A stretch of 56,314 nucleotides of DNA from CAYLQA01 sp964385695 (GCA_964385695.1 CAYLQA010000020.1:1-56314); one strand, 5' to 3'; positions 43,666 through 51,884 are shown, counted from the stretch's first letter. Program-made: numbers and translations. The notes: generated from the letters alone by a model not told the origin.

Positions 43666-45276
43666 GTGAAGAAGATTATGAAATGCCCCCAGCAAACATC
43701 CCAGTTATTACCTGGTAAACAAACGCTTTGTCAGTTTGTTTTCTTGTTGTTTTTGTCTGTAATTGCGACAGGTTGTGCGGTGAACCCCGTAACCGGCCAT
43801 CGTGAGTTGCATCTTGTGCCCGAGTCTTGGGAAATAAACGTGGGTACGGAGCAGTATACTCCCACCCGGCAGGGGCAGGGCGGTGATTATAAGCAAGATC
43901 CTGAACTGACTGCCTATGTGAAAGAGGTGGGGCAAAGCCTTGCCAGGGTCAGTGATCGGCCGCATCTTCCCTTTGATTTTGAGATCATAGACAGCTCCGA
44001 GCCCAATGCCTGGGCCATGCCCGGGGGCAAGATAGCCATCAATCGCGGACTTTTGCTGGAGTTGCACGACGAAGCAGAGCTTGCCGCAGTTTTGGGCCAT
44101 GAGGTAGTGCATTCCACTGCCCGGCACGGGGCAAAGAGTGTTGAACGTGGGCTATTGCTCGGCGCTGCTGTGGCCGGGCTCTCTTTGGCTGTATCGGAAA
44201 GTGATTTTCAGGAATATCAGGGTGTTATTGTCAGTGCCGCTGGTTTGGGCACTAACCTGATTACCTTTAAATACAGCAGGGACCAGGAGTTTGAGGCGGA
44301 TTACTATGGCATGCAATATATGGCCAGAGCAGGCTACGAGCCCCGGGCGGCAATAGGCCTGCAACAGACCTTTGTCAAACTTGCCAAGAGCCGGGAGCCC
44401 AATTGGCTGGAAGGCATTTTTTCCACCCATCCGCCATCCCAGGCCCGTGTTGACGCTAATATAAAAACAGCCCAAGAGTTGAATCTTAAAAGCGGCAAAA
44501 TCGGCGCTGAGAAATATCAACGTAAAATTGCTAAATTGCGCAAACAAAAGCCCGCCCATGATGCCCGAGACAGAGGGTACAAGGCCCTGCAGGATGGAAA
44601 GACAAAGCAGGCTTTGGCGCTGGCGGACAAGGCAATCAGGATGTTGCCCGGCGATGCAAAGGCATATGCCCTGCGCGCAGCCGTGGGCATGCAAGAGGGG
44701 AATGATCGTTTAGCGCTGGCTGATTGGAACAGGGCAATTCGCCGAAACCCTCAGTATTTCCAGTTTTACCTGGAGCGGGGGCTGTTGCAGGAGAAAATGG
44801 GGAACGGGTCTGCCGCAGCCCAAGATCTGCAGAAAAGTATCAGTCTGTTACCAACCGCCACAGCCCATTATAAACTCGGCAACATTTTGCTTTCGCGTAA
44901 CGACAGAAAAAATGCATTAAACCATTTTAAAGCGGCATCAGCAGCAAATACGCCCATAGGGAAAAGTGCCAAAATTGCAGCGGCGAAACTTGATTTTCCC
45001 CAAAATCCGGGGCAGTATATGCATATTTTCCCCACTGTGAATCAGGCAGGGGCACTGGTACTAGTGCTGAAAAATTACAGCCCTGTTGAACTGAGCAGTG
45101 CAAATATTTATGTCACTGTTGCAGATGCAGCAGGGCACGTACAAAGTGTTCGTCTTGATCTGCGCCAGGCGTTGCCGCCTAAAGGGCAGCGGATTTTGGT
45201 CACAGGTATCAAGGTTGCAAACCAGCAAGCGGCTGATAAGGCAAAGATTAAGATCGACCGAATTGTTGTTCGGTGA
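43666..45276 (+). CDS. BepA-like M48 metalloprotease lipoprotein with TPR repeats
   Basis: A 536-residue periplasmic protein: signal with lipobox IATGC (Cys37); M48 peptidase domain (about 60-290) with zinc motif HEVVH (145-149) and the third ligand Glu210 in EFEADYYG; TPR repeats (about 300-430); and a C-terminal beta domain of about 100 residues not usual for BepA. BepA/LoiP-type proteases check outer-membrane protein assembly. The start may be GTG 43666 or ATG 43678; neither has a strong site. Confidence 0.87.
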   Translation: MKKIMKCPQQTSQLLPGKQTLCQFVFLLFLSVIATGCAVNPVTGHRELHLVPESWEINVGTEQYTPTRQGQGGDYKQDPELTAYVKEVGQSLARVSDRPHLPFDFEIIDSSEPNAWAMPGGKIAINRGLLLELHDEAELAAVLGHEVVHSTARHGAKSVERGLLLGAAVAGLSLAVSESDFQEYQGVIVSAAGLGTNLITFKYSRDQEFEADYYGMQYMARAGYEPRAAIGLQQTFVKLAKSREPNWLEGIFSTHPPSQARVDANIKTAQELNLKSGKIGAEKYQRKIAKLRKQKPAHDARDRGYKALQDGKTKQALALADKAIRMLPGDAKAYALRAAVGMQEGNDRLALADWNRAIRRNPQYFQFYLERGLLQEKMGNGSAAAQDLQKSISLLPTATAHYKLGNILLSRNDRKNALNHFKAASAANTPIGKSAKIAAAKLDFPQNPGQYMHIFPTVNQAGALVLVLKNYSPVELSSANIYVTVADAAGHVQSVRLDLRQALPPKGQRILVTGIKVANQQAADKAKIKIDRIVVR

Positions 45277-45324
45277 CTAAGAAGACGTTGCATTGAAGAA
45301 ATCCCTAAGCCAGGAGGCTGTTTT

Positions 45325-46113
45325 TTGCTAGAAGGCAAATCCGCGTTTATCGCTTTACTCATCATTGTTGGCATCATCACCATTTTTATTGTGAAAATCC
45401 GGCAATCCATGGTGCGTTATGAGGAGGAAGAGGAAGAAAAGCGCGCTGTCTTCGGCGAAAGGCAGCGGACCAAAGAGGATTATCTTATTGTGGACGAGAC
45501 CGGCAAAACCATCCTGATGCAGGCGGTTATCCAGGGATTTCGGGAAGGAGTCGATCATATTCTGGGCCAAGCAAGTAAAAAGGCAATTAACCTGGCAACG
45601 GATGATGGGACCACGGCCCTGCATTATGCCGTAGCAACAGGGGATCCGGAAATTGTTGCCAAGCTCTTAAGCGGCGGGGCCAAAGCCGATCCTCAGGACC
45701 ATGACGGCAGGACTCCGCTTTGGCTCGCTTCTCAGAGGGAAAACTGCAGAATTATTGAACTGCTTCTCGAGTACCGAGCTGATATTGATGTTCGCTCCGG
45801 CAGAGAACAAATGACGCCGCTCATGGCATCCGCCCTGTATGGCCGGACCGAGGTTGTGGATGTATTGCTTGATAATCGCGCGGATGCCACTCCTATTTCC
45901 ATTGAGGGGAAGACAGCAGCAGATTATGGTCGTGAAAATTTGGCGCGAAATATGGGGAGCAATGTCGCCTTGAATCAGCAGCTCACTACTATGGTGTTAA
46001 AACTCGAAGCTGCTGAGAAGGGTGAGCCTTTTATTGATGCTGTTGCGGCACCCCCTGAGCATGGAGTCCATGAAGATTTTGCCGCGGATGATTCTTTCAC
46101 AGTGGAAGAATAA
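45325..46113 (+). CDS. membrane-anchored ankyrin-repeat protein
   Basis: A 262-residue protein with one N-terminal helix (about 7-24), a charged linker (YEEEEEEKR) and about four ankyrin repeats (about 60-210: TTALHYAVATGDPEIV, RTPLWLASQRENCRII, MTPLMASALYGRTEVV). Ankyrin repeats bind other proteins; no partner is evident. The start is TTG 45325 with AGGAGG 7 nt upstream. It lies 48 nt after the M48 protease, so both may act in envelope quality control. Confidence 0.82.
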   Translation: MLEGKSAFIALLIIVGIITIFIVKIRQSMVRYEEEEEEKRAVFGERQRTKEDYLIVDETGKTILMQAVIQGFREGVDHILGQASKKAINLATDDGTTALHYAVATGDPEIVAKLLSGGAKADPQDHDGRTPLWLASQRENCRIIELLLEYRADIDVRSGREQMTPLMASALYGRTEVVDVLLDNRADATPISIEGKTAADYGRENLARNMGSNVALNQQLTTMVLKLEAAEKGEPFIDAVAAPPEHGVHEDFAADDSFTVEE

Positions 46114-46178
46114 AAAATCAGGACAACTCGTTCGGCTAAAGTCGATACTGCTTTTTTTATTGTTGTTGGAGATCAAAC

Positions 46179-46451
46179 TTGCTCATAACAGTTTATGATG
46201 AAAAAAAAGGGCTCTTGAACCTAACCCTTGCGGTGAGCATTGAGTATTATGGCAAGGCTCCGCGCCGTTTAACCGGCCACAAGGGAACAGTCCTGCTTGC
46301 AACATTTGCGGATGGAGCAAAGTATCTCATTTATGGGGTCAGTCTCAACGATCTGCATCTCAGTATTTCTCAAAACAAAAACCGAACCTTTATGCGCAAA
46401 TGGGAGCGTATCGGCCCTTTGCCTGATGTGAGTATCGATTTCATCGAGTAG
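46179..46451 (+). CDS. small conserved-looking protein of unknown function
   Basis: A 90-residue soluble protein (MLITVYDEKKGLLNLTLAVSIEY...), probably beta-rich, with no recognised domain. The start is TTG at 46179 with GGAG 7 nt upstream. It lies 65 nt after the ankyrin gene on the same strand and may be its last operon member. Confidence 0.6.
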   Translation: MLITVYDEKKGLLNLTLAVSIEYYGKAPRRLTGHKGTVLLATFADGAKYLIYGVSLNDLHLSISQNKNRTFMRKWERIGPLPDVSIDFIE

Positions 46452-46763
46452 TTGTTTTACTGAAATAGTTGCCTTTAGTTTTGTCCTTATTTTGTGCCAA
46501 TCATTAATCAGATGCAAAAAATCTTACGTTTATCTCTTTGATTTTTTGTAGTAAACATTTTTTCCAGGTGACATGATTGTTAGTAAGCCGTTTCAATCAT
46601 GTTAGGGGGAAGTCCCTGAAATTATTTGTTCTTGACACTTCTTAAGTAAATAATTATATAGCTAATCAACTTTTTAAGAGTATTCTTATGTTCCTTTGTG
46701 GCCATGGCCTGTTGTCTGAGGAATTTATAATTCTAGCCATAAGTTTTTTACTGAGGGGTTGCT
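46452..46763 (+). promoter_or_regulatory. 312-nt intergenic region with a strong promoter for the NapH-like gene
   Basis: TTGACA (46632-46637), 17 bp, TATATA (46655-46660) is a near-ideal sigma-70 promoter. The start site near 46667 gives a leader of about 97 nt containing GGCCATGGCC. The rest is A/T-rich with no ORF or clear structure that I can support. Confidence 0.7.
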
Positions 46764-47468
46764 ATGATTATTAGAGAAGACAGCACAAGGAAATCGTTGC
46801 AAATGCTTATGGCACCTCTGGTGCCGGTAGTTATCATCGGCGGGCAATATTGGCCTTATCTCGGCTGGATTGCCATTACCCTTCTGGCGATAATGGTCAC
46901 CCTGACTTTTTTTAAGGGACGTTACTACTGTGGCTGGATCTGTGCCATGGGGGCATTCCATGAAAGAATTCTCGCCCGTTTTAGCCTGCACAAAGCAATG
47001 TTACCTCTTTTTAAACAGAATTGGTTCCGATGGTTTCTGTTTGCGGCAATGATGAGCTTGCTCGCCTCCCGCTTGGTTATGACCGGAGGAAATCCGGAGA
47101 AAATCGGTGGTGTCTTTGTCATGATGTGGACCTTGTCGACTTCCCTGGCCATCGGTTTGGGACTTATCTGGAAGCCGCGTTCTTGGTGCAGCACCTGTCC
47201 CATGGCTATTTTTCAGGGGATGTTGGCTCCCAAAACATACCAGCTCGAGGTTTCTGACGATTGTAAGGAGTGCGGTGCCTGCTCCAAAGCCTGCCCCATC
47301 GAGACAAATCCCGGTTCATACAAAAGTGTTGGCAAGGTAAAAGGCAGCGAGTGCCTTCGCTGCGGAAACTGTGTCTTGAACTGCCCCCAGGGCGCCATTG
47401 GCTTTCCGAGAAAGATTACGACCACGAACATCAAAGAGACTCGGGGGGCTGCGCACAAGATTCTCTAG
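46764..47468 (+). CDS. NapH/YccM-like membrane ferredoxin
   Basis: A 234-residue protein with about four membrane helices, the CGWICAMGA and WCSTCPMAIF membrane-side cysteine motifs of the Fer4_5 family, and two [4Fe-4S] motifs at the C-terminus (CKECGACSKACP and CLRCGNCVLNCPQG). Such proteins pass electrons from quinol or ferredoxin to periplasmic or cytoplasmic partners. It stands alone between a strong promoter and a terminator, so its electron partner is unknown. GAGGGG just before the ATG supports the start. Confidence 0.85.
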   Translation: MIIREDSTRKSLQMLMAPLVPVVIIGGQYWPYLGWIAITLLAIMVTLTFFKGRYYCGWICAMGAFHERILARFSLHKAMLPLFKQNWFRWFLFAAMMSLLASRLVMTGGNPEKIGGVFVMMWTLSTSLAIGLGLIWKPRSWCSTCPMAIFQGMLAPKTYQLEVSDDCKECGACSKACPIETNPGSYKSVGKVKGSECLRCGNCVLNCPQGAIGFPRKITTTNIKETRGAAHKIL

Positions 47469-47502
47469 GTAATATGTTCTTAACCGATTTAGACCATCCT
47501 AC

Positions 47503-47572
47503 AAAAGCCTGTCTTCCTCTGCCGTGTGATCAAGTCACACCGCTGTTTGGAAGGCGGGCTTTTTTTTTTTTT
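47503..47572 (+). terminator. nested terminator carrying hairpin copy B
   Basis: An outer stem AAAAGCCTGTCTTCC (47503-47517) pairs with GGAAGGCGGGCTTTT (47549-47563, two G-U pairs), followed by an unbroken T run (47560-47572). The apical part holds the conserved hairpin copy B (47521-47543: GCC-GTGTG-ATCAAGT-CACAC-CGC). It ends the NapH-like gene. The complex head is more than a terminator needs. Confidence 0.8.
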
Positions 47573-47589
47573 GATTCAGTGTTCCTGCC

Positions 47590-47619
47590 TTGACGATGGA
47601 TTAAAACCATCCTTAGAAT
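47590..47619 (+). promoter_or_regulatory. promoter of the 71-residue protein gene, with internal inverted repeat
   Basis: TTGACG (47590-47595), 18 bp, TAGAAT (47614-47619). The spacer contains ATGG/CCAT arms (GATGG-ATTAAAA-CCATC), a possible operator. The leader would be about 97 nt. Confidence 0.5.
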
Positions 47620-47722
47620 AAAGGTAGATGAACAATGACGTTTGTTAAGTCGCGCTGAAAACGTGAATTCGGTTGTTTAATAGATTGGCTACTTCAGCAG
47701 AACCCCCATAGGGAGGCCTGGT

Positions 47723-47938
47723 ATGAAAACCTGCAGCTTGAATGATTTTATGGAAGAGTTGAAGCCGTGGCTGGATAAGGATCATATTCGCAGCGCAGTT
47801 CTTGAAGAGAACGGGAACCTGGTTCTTTATTTTCTCGATGGCATGAAGAATGTCTATCAGATCGATGATTGCAATAAAGAACAGGTTAAGGCTGTGCTGG
47901 ATGATTTAAAGAAAACCGGTATTCCGGTACAGGCTTAA
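47723..47938 (+). CDS. 71-residue protein of unknown function
   Basis: An acidic, soluble, single-domain protein (MKTCSLNDFMEELKPWLDKD...) with predicted helix-strand-strand-helix character and no recognised family. GGGAGG before ATG 47723 supports translation. It has its own promoter and stands between two terminators, so it is a single-gene unit. Confidence 0.65.
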   Translation: MKTCSLNDFMEELKPWLDKDHIRSAVLEENGNLVLYFLDGMKNVYQIDDCNKEQVKAVLDDLKKTGIPVQA

Positions 47939-47962
47939 AAGAAAGTTATGGAAAGATCTCTC

Positions 47963-47991
47963 TTGACAGAAGCGGTGAGTTTAATTATATC
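47963..47991 (+). promoter_or_regulatory. promoter of the candidate small RNA
   Basis: TTGACA (47963-47968), 17 bp, TATATC (47986-47991). The predicted start (near 47998) falls in the palindrome ATATCGGTA-TAAC-TACCGATAT (47996-48017), a perfect 9-bp inverted repeat that could be an operator or the RNA's 5' hairpin. Confidence 0.55.
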
Positions 47992-47997
47992 CTTAAT

Positions 47998-48186
47998 ATC
48001 GGTATAACTACCGATATGGATTACTCGCCATTTGCCGCAAGCTGTGAGGGAAATGACGTGATTTCCAGGGGATGAATGAAAAACTCCCTCTATTATTCAG
48101 CTCCCCAAAGTTAGTGATGAGATTCCTAACTACTTCCTTCCTGAAAATGTCCGTCCCGCTACCCCCGGGATGGACATTTTTTTTTT
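47998..48186 (+). ncRNA. candidate small RNA of about 190 nt
   Basis: A promoter, about 190 nt without a supportable gene, and a strong intrinsic terminator (stem AATGTCCGTCCCG/CGGGATGGACATT, 48146-48158 with 48166-48178, one G-U; long T run to 48186). Internal pairings: the 9-bp 5' hairpin to 48017; a long-range AGCTG...CAGCT enclosing GAGGG...CCCTC (about 48039-48102) with GGAAAT/ATTTCC inside; and AGTTAG/CTAACT (48109-48131). It matches no RNA family that I recognise. It could be a free small RNA or a long regulated leader of nfeD, which starts 163 nt after the terminator. Confidence 0.5.
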
Positions 48187-48250
48187 GCTATATCTCCACT
48201 TTTTTTCCTATAACCATTGGAAAAAGTAGTGGCTGAAGAGCTCAGGAATA

Positions 48251-48278
48251 TGGCATAATTTTTTGTAACTATTACAAA
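48251..48278 (+). promoter_or_regulatory. extended -10 promoter and inverted repeat upstream of the nfeD operon
   Basis: TGGCATAAT (48251-48259) is an extended -10 with no convincing -35. Just after it TTTGTAA-CTA-TTACAAA (48262-48278) is a perfect 7-bp inverted repeat at the predicted start site, suitable as an operator or 5' hairpin. Confidence 0.45.
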
Positions 48279-48283
48279 GGAAT

Positions 48284-48352
48284 ATGTTGAATCTTACAGG
48301 CCTGATCCTTTGCCGTGTAAACAAGTCACACCGATGCAATAATCGCCCATGA
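48284..48352 (+). CDS. 22-codon leader ORF overlapping nfeD
   Basis: ATG 48284 follows AAAGGA by 2 nt and reads MLNLTGLILCRVNKSHRC..., ending in TGA 48350-48352 that overlaps the nfeD start as ATGA. nfeD itself has no ribosome site (CAATAATCGCCC precedes its ATG) and a stop in frame just upstream, so translation is probably coupled to this leader. Hairpin copy C lies inside the ORF and could modulate this step. A role for the peptide is not suggested. Confidence 0.45.
   Translation: MLNLTGLILCRVNKSHRCNNRP
48312..48334 (+). repeat. copy C of the conserved hairpin
   Basis: GCC-GTGTA-AACAAGT-CACAC-CGA. Similarity to copy B extends to the 5' side (TTACAGGCCTGATCCTTTGCC against CTACAAAAGCCTG..TCTGCC). 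It lies in the nfeD leader. Confidence 0.5.
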
Positions 48353-49848
48353 ATACACAGAAAAAAACAGCTTCACAATCGCCCGGTAAGTTTCGGGCCG
48401 TATGGCTTCTTATCTCATTGCTCCTTGTTGCATCTTGGGTTGTGCAATCCATGGCCGCCCCTGACGAACAGGTAACTAAAAAGGTGTTTGTCGTGCCCAT
48501 TGCCGGTGATGTGGAGCCAAGCCTTGCAGCATACATTGAACGGGCATTGCGAGACAGCCATACTCAGGACGCGTTGTATGTTTTTGAGATCGATACCTTT
48601 GGCGGGCGGGTTGACGCAGCCTTGCAAATCGTTGATACCTTGCTCGATATACAACACGGCCAGACCATCGCCTTTGTGCAAGGCAAGGCCATTTCAGCAG
48701 GAGCGCTTATCGCCTTATCCTGTCAGAAGTTGGTCATGCGCCCCAGTACCACCATTGGCGATTGCGCTCCCATCAGTTTTTCCGAAGAGGGGCCGAAGAT
48801 GCTTGGTGAAAAGTTTCAATCTCCATTGCGGGCAAAATTTCGGACCCTGGCCCGGCGCAACAATTACCCGATCAAATTATCCGAGTCCATGGTCACCGCC
48901 GAAATGGAGGTTATTCAAATCGAGCGTGACGGCGAGATTCTCTACCTTGATGCCCAGGAATACGCTGACCTGAGCGAGGATGAAAAAAAGGGCATAACGA
49001 GCAAAAAGACCGTGGTGGAAAAGGGCGAACTCCTGACCATGGACAATGTCGAGGCGCTTAATTTAGGATTTTCTTCCATGACTGCGCAAAGTATCGAAGA
49101 GATGCTTCAGGAGTTGGGAGTTGTAGATTATGACCTGGTCCGTATGGAGCAGAGTTGGTCTGAAGATTTCGGCCGCTTGATTGTCAAGATTTCACCGATA
49201 CTCATGATGATCGGCCTGGCTGCATTGTATATGGAATTGAAGGCGCCTGGGTTCGGGATTCCCGGGATTATCGGAATCCTCTGCCTTGGCTTGGTTTTTT
49301 TCAATCAATATCTGGTGGGTTTGGCGGATCATACAGAATTGATCATCATCTTATTGGGCATTGTCTTGCTCGGTATGGAGGTTTTTGTCATACCGGGATT
49401 TGGTATAGCCGGAATCGGCGGATTTTTTTGCATTGCCGTTGGGCTTATCCTTTCCTTCCAGGATTTCGTTATTCCTGACCCGCAGCTGCCTTGGCAGGCT
49501 GATATTTTATTGAGCAACACCATGGTTGTGCTTGGCTCATTTCTCTTTGCCTTTTTTTGTACCTTGTTGTTTTTACGTTATATATTCCCTCAGCTTGGTC
49601 GGGTTGTCGAGGGGCCGTACCTTGCTACGACTTTGTCATCTTCCCATGTCGCAAAAGAGCAGAATGATAAACCTAAGGTGGGTGAGCGCGGCGAGGCCAT
49701 TACCTTGCTCAGACCTGCCGGCAAGGTAGCCATTGGAGATGAGGTTTTCGATGCAATCAGCGAAGGGGAGTTTATAGAAAAGGGCACAGCCGTTTATGTG
49801 CATGAGGTTCGGGCCAATACCATTGTTGTTGCAAAGGAGGATGCATGA
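48349..49848 (+). CDS. long NfeD: membrane ClpP-class serine protease
   Basis: A 499-residue protein: signal/anchor (about 17-37), ClpP-like protease domain (about 44-240) with nucleophile Ser116 in GKAISAGALIAL and a candidate general-base lysine near 155-163, four to six membrane helices (about 285-440), and a C-terminal OB-fold NfeD domain (about 450-499). Archaeal relatives cleave the C-terminus of stomatin partners through a Ser-Lys dyad. Here the partner is the FloA gene two positions downstream. It overlaps the short NfeD gene by 4 nt. Confidence 0.88.
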   Translation: MNTQKKTASQSPGKFRAVWLLISLLLVASWVVQSMAAPDEQVTKKVFVVPIAGDVEPSLAAYIERALRDSHTQDALYVFEIDTFGGRVDAALQIVDTLLDIQHGQTIAFVQGKAISAGALIALSCQKLVMRPSTTIGDCAPISFSEEGPKMLGEKFQSPLRAKFRTLARRNNYPIKLSESMVTAEMEVIQIERDGEILYLDAQEYADLSEDEKKGITSKKTVVEKGELLTMDNVEALNLGFSSMTAQSIEEMLQELGVVDYDLVRMEQSWSEDFGRLIVKISPILMMIGLAALYMELKAPGFGIPGIIGILCLGLVFFNQYLVGLADHTELIIILLGIVLLGMEVFVIPGFGIAGIGGFFCIAVGLILSFQDFVIPDPQLPWQADILLSNTMVVLGSFLFAFFCTLLFLRYIFPQLGRVVEGPYLATTLSSSHVAKEQNDKPKVGERGEAITLLRPAGKVAIGDEVFDAISEGEFIEKGTAVYVHEVRANTIVVAKEDA

Positions 49849-50324
49849 AAGGGCTGGGGCTGCCGCTGTTTTTACAAGTTATTGGTATTGGCATTATCAT
49901 TGCGGAAATTATTTTGCCCTCTGGTGGGTTGCTTTCCCTTTTTGCTTCAATCGTAATCGGCTACTCGCTATATATTGTTTTTAGTGAATTTGGGCAAAGC
50001 GTAGGCTTTGTTTTTGTGGGAGCGGATGTGATCATGATTCCGGTCCTGGTCATTGTCGGCCTGAAGATGTTGGCAAAATCTCCGGTGACATTGAGTTCTG
50101 AACTAAAAAGCTCGGAGGGAGTTGTTTCGCAGAGCCCGGAGCTTGAACATTATTTGGATATGGAAGGTGTCGCCCTTACCAATCTTCGTCCGGCAGGTAC
50201 GGCCATGTTGGCTCAAAAGAGGGTGGATGTGGTAAGCCGTGGTGAGTTTATTGATAAAGATGCGCGGGTTACAGTCATTGCCGTAACCGGTAACCAGGTT
50301 GTGGTCAAAGAGGTTAACAGTTAG
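49845..50324 (+). CDS. short NfeD-like membrane protein with OB-fold domain
   Basis: A 159-residue protein with two or three membrane helices (about 5-75) and a C-terminal OB-fold (about 95-159: LRPAGTAMLAQKRVDVVSRGEFIDKDARVTVI). It lacks the protease domain. Its ATG overlaps the long NfeD stop. Short NfeD proteins (YqeZ/YuaF group) pair with flotillins. Confidence 0.87.
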   Translation: MKGLGLPLFLQVIGIGIIIAEIILPSGGLLSLFASIVIGYSLYIVFSEFGQSVGFVFVGADVIMIPVLVIVGLKMLAKSPVTLSSELKSSEGVVSQSPELEHYLDMEGVALTNLRPAGTAMLAQKRVDVVSRGEFIDKDARVTVIAVTGNQVVVKEVNS

Positions 50325-50334
50325 GGGAAAGGTC

Positions 50335-51309
50335 ATGGAATTATCACAAATTGTATTAGTTGTTCTCGTCGTTGCTGCCATTGTACTGTTCTACTTTATC
50401 GGCTCGGCATTATCCCTTTGGGTCCAGGCCCTGGTATCCGGCGCAAGGGTGAGTCTGCTTTCCATCGTTTTTATGCGTTTTAGGAAGGTGCCGCCCAAAC
50501 TGGTGGTTGAGGCAAAGATCATGGCCGTGAAGGCGGGTATCAATATCAGTACCAATGAACTTGAGTCCCACTACCTGGCAGGTGGCAACGTGATGCGGGT
50601 GGTTCAGGCGCTTATCGCCGCAGATAAGGCCAATATCGAGCTTGATTTCAATCGTGCTGCAGCCATTGACCTTGCCGGCCGCAACGTACTTGAGGCCGTG
50701 CAGATGAGTGTTAATCCAAAGGTTATCGAGACCCCGCTTGTTGCAGCCATGGCCAAAGACGGTATTCAGCTCAAGGCGGTTTCCAGGGTCACGGTTCGGG
50801 CCAATATTGATCGCCTGGTCGGTGGCGCTGGCGAGGAGACAGTCCTTGCCCGTGTCGGTGAGGGTATCGTTACCACCATCGGTTCAGCGGGAACCCATAA
50901 GAATGTTTTGGAAAATCCTGATTCCATTTCCAAACGCGTCTTGGAAAAAGGGTTGGACGCAGGCACTGCTTACGAGATTCTTTCCATTGATATTGCCGAT
51001 GTGGATGTGGGTAAGAATATCGGGGCCGAGCTTGAGACGGACCGGGCTGAGGCAGATAAAAAAATCGCCCAGGCCAAAGCGGAAGAACGCCGCGCCATGG
51101 CTTTTGCTGCAGAGCAGGAGATGAAGGCCCGGGTTGAACAGATGCGGGCCAAGGTGGTTGAGGCGGAGGCCCAGGTTCCCCTGGCCATGGCCGAGGCATT
51201 CCGCAATGGTCAGTTGGGGGTCATGGATTACTATAAGATGAAAAATATTATCGCCGATACTCAAATGCGCAGTTCCATCGGCGGGGGCGAAGAATCAGAG
51301 CCTAAATAA
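50335..51309 (+). CDS. floA: flotillin-like protein FloA
   Basis: A 324-residue SPFH-family membrane scaffold: N-terminal membrane segment (about 5-30), SPFH domain (about 55-220) and an alanine/glutamate-rich coiled coil (about 225-290: ADKKIAQAKAEERRAM). Length and sequence (KAGINISTNELESHYLAGGNV) match the FloA/YqfA group. FloA organises functional membrane microdomains. ATG 50335 with AAAGG upstream is preferred. It lies 10 nt after the short NfeD gene. Confidence 0.9.
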   Translation: MELSQIVLVVLVVAAIVLFYFIGSALSLWVQALVSGARVSLLSIVFMRFRKVPPKLVVEAKIMAVKAGINISTNELESHYLAGGNVMRVVQALIAADKANIELDFNRAAAIDLAGRNVLEAVQMSVNPKVIETPLVAAMAKDGIQLKAVSRVTVRANIDRLVGGAGEETVLARVGEGIVTTIGSAGTHKNVLENPDSISKRVLEKGLDAGTAYEILSIDIADVDVGKNIGAELETDRAEADKKIAQAKAEERRAMAFAAEQEMKARVEQMRAKVVEAEAQVPLAMAEAFRNGQLGVMDYYKMKNIIADTQMRSSIGGGEESEPK

Positions 51310-51338
51310 GAGTAACAGTCCAAGATTTAGGTAATAAT

Positions 51339-51884
51339 ATGGCGGAATTATTCGATAATCTCTTTCCCCTGATCGTCATGTACATCATCTGGCGTATTTT
51401 TTCTAAGGCCAAGGATTCCGTTTCTGATGAGTCTGCATCAACGGATTCCGGCCAGGGACAAAATGCCGGCAAGAAGAAAAAAGTCACTGTTGGTCTGGCC
51501 GAAGTATTAAGGCAGATTATGGGGGGCGAGCTTGACATGCCCCAGCAGGGCAAAGCTGTTGGCAAGCAGCAAACATTTGCCCATGAAGAAGAGCCCATGC
51601 CGGGGAAGTGGCAATCCCCTTGGATGTATGAGGAGCAAGAGTATTTTGATTCTGTTATCGACTCCCGACAAGTTGTGCATGAAGAAGTGCTGCCTGCTTA
51701 TGAAATGCCTGAGCCCGTAGAGAAACAAAAGGTTGAGCCAGCCTCAGCACCTGGCCTTGATAATCTCCAGTCCAGGAAAAGGAAAAAGTTTGCCTTGGCA
51801 GGTGCCAAACGTCAAAGATTGAGAGAGGCCGTCATTTGGTCCGAGGTGCTTGGCAGACCCGTGGCCTTGCGGGGAGAAGAGTAA
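51339..51884 (+). CDS. membrane-anchored protein of unknown function linked to floA
   Basis: A 181-residue protein with an N-terminal helix (FDNLFPLIVMYIIWRIF), a low-complexity charged and proline-containing middle, and a conserved-looking tail LREAVIWSEVLGRPVALRG. No recognised domain. It follows floA by 29 nt and precedes a PAS kinase by 14 nt, so it may be a FloA or kinase adaptor. Confidence 0.7.
   Translation: MAELFDNLFPLIVMYIIWRIFSKAKDSVSDESASTDSGQGQNAGKKKKVTVGLAEVLRQIMGGELDMPQQGKAVGKQQTFAHEEEPMPGKWQSPWMYEEQEYFDSVIDSRQVVHEEVLPAYEMPEPVEKQKVEPASAPGLDNLQSRKRKKFALAGAKRQRLREAVIWSEVLGRPVALRGEE

Noticed and set aside
47521..47543. CRP-like site TGTGA-N5-TCACA
   Set aside because: CRP sites have six spacer bases; the other two copies do not keep the TGTGA half but keep loop CAAGT and pairing, and this copy lies in a terminator.
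47270..47593. 107-codon plus-strand ORF running past the NapH-like gene
   Set aside because: It is an alternative frame of the ferredoxin domain extended into the terminator.
48072..48236. 54-codon plus-strand ORF starting near an AGGGG
   Set aside because: It reads straight through the strong terminator hairpin and T run, giving a poly-Phe stretch; better explained as RNA.
48312..48334. c-di-GMP (GEMM) or other known riboswitch for the hairpin copies
   Set aside because: I could not find the conserved GEMM, TPP, glycine, SAM or fluoride core elements in any copy.
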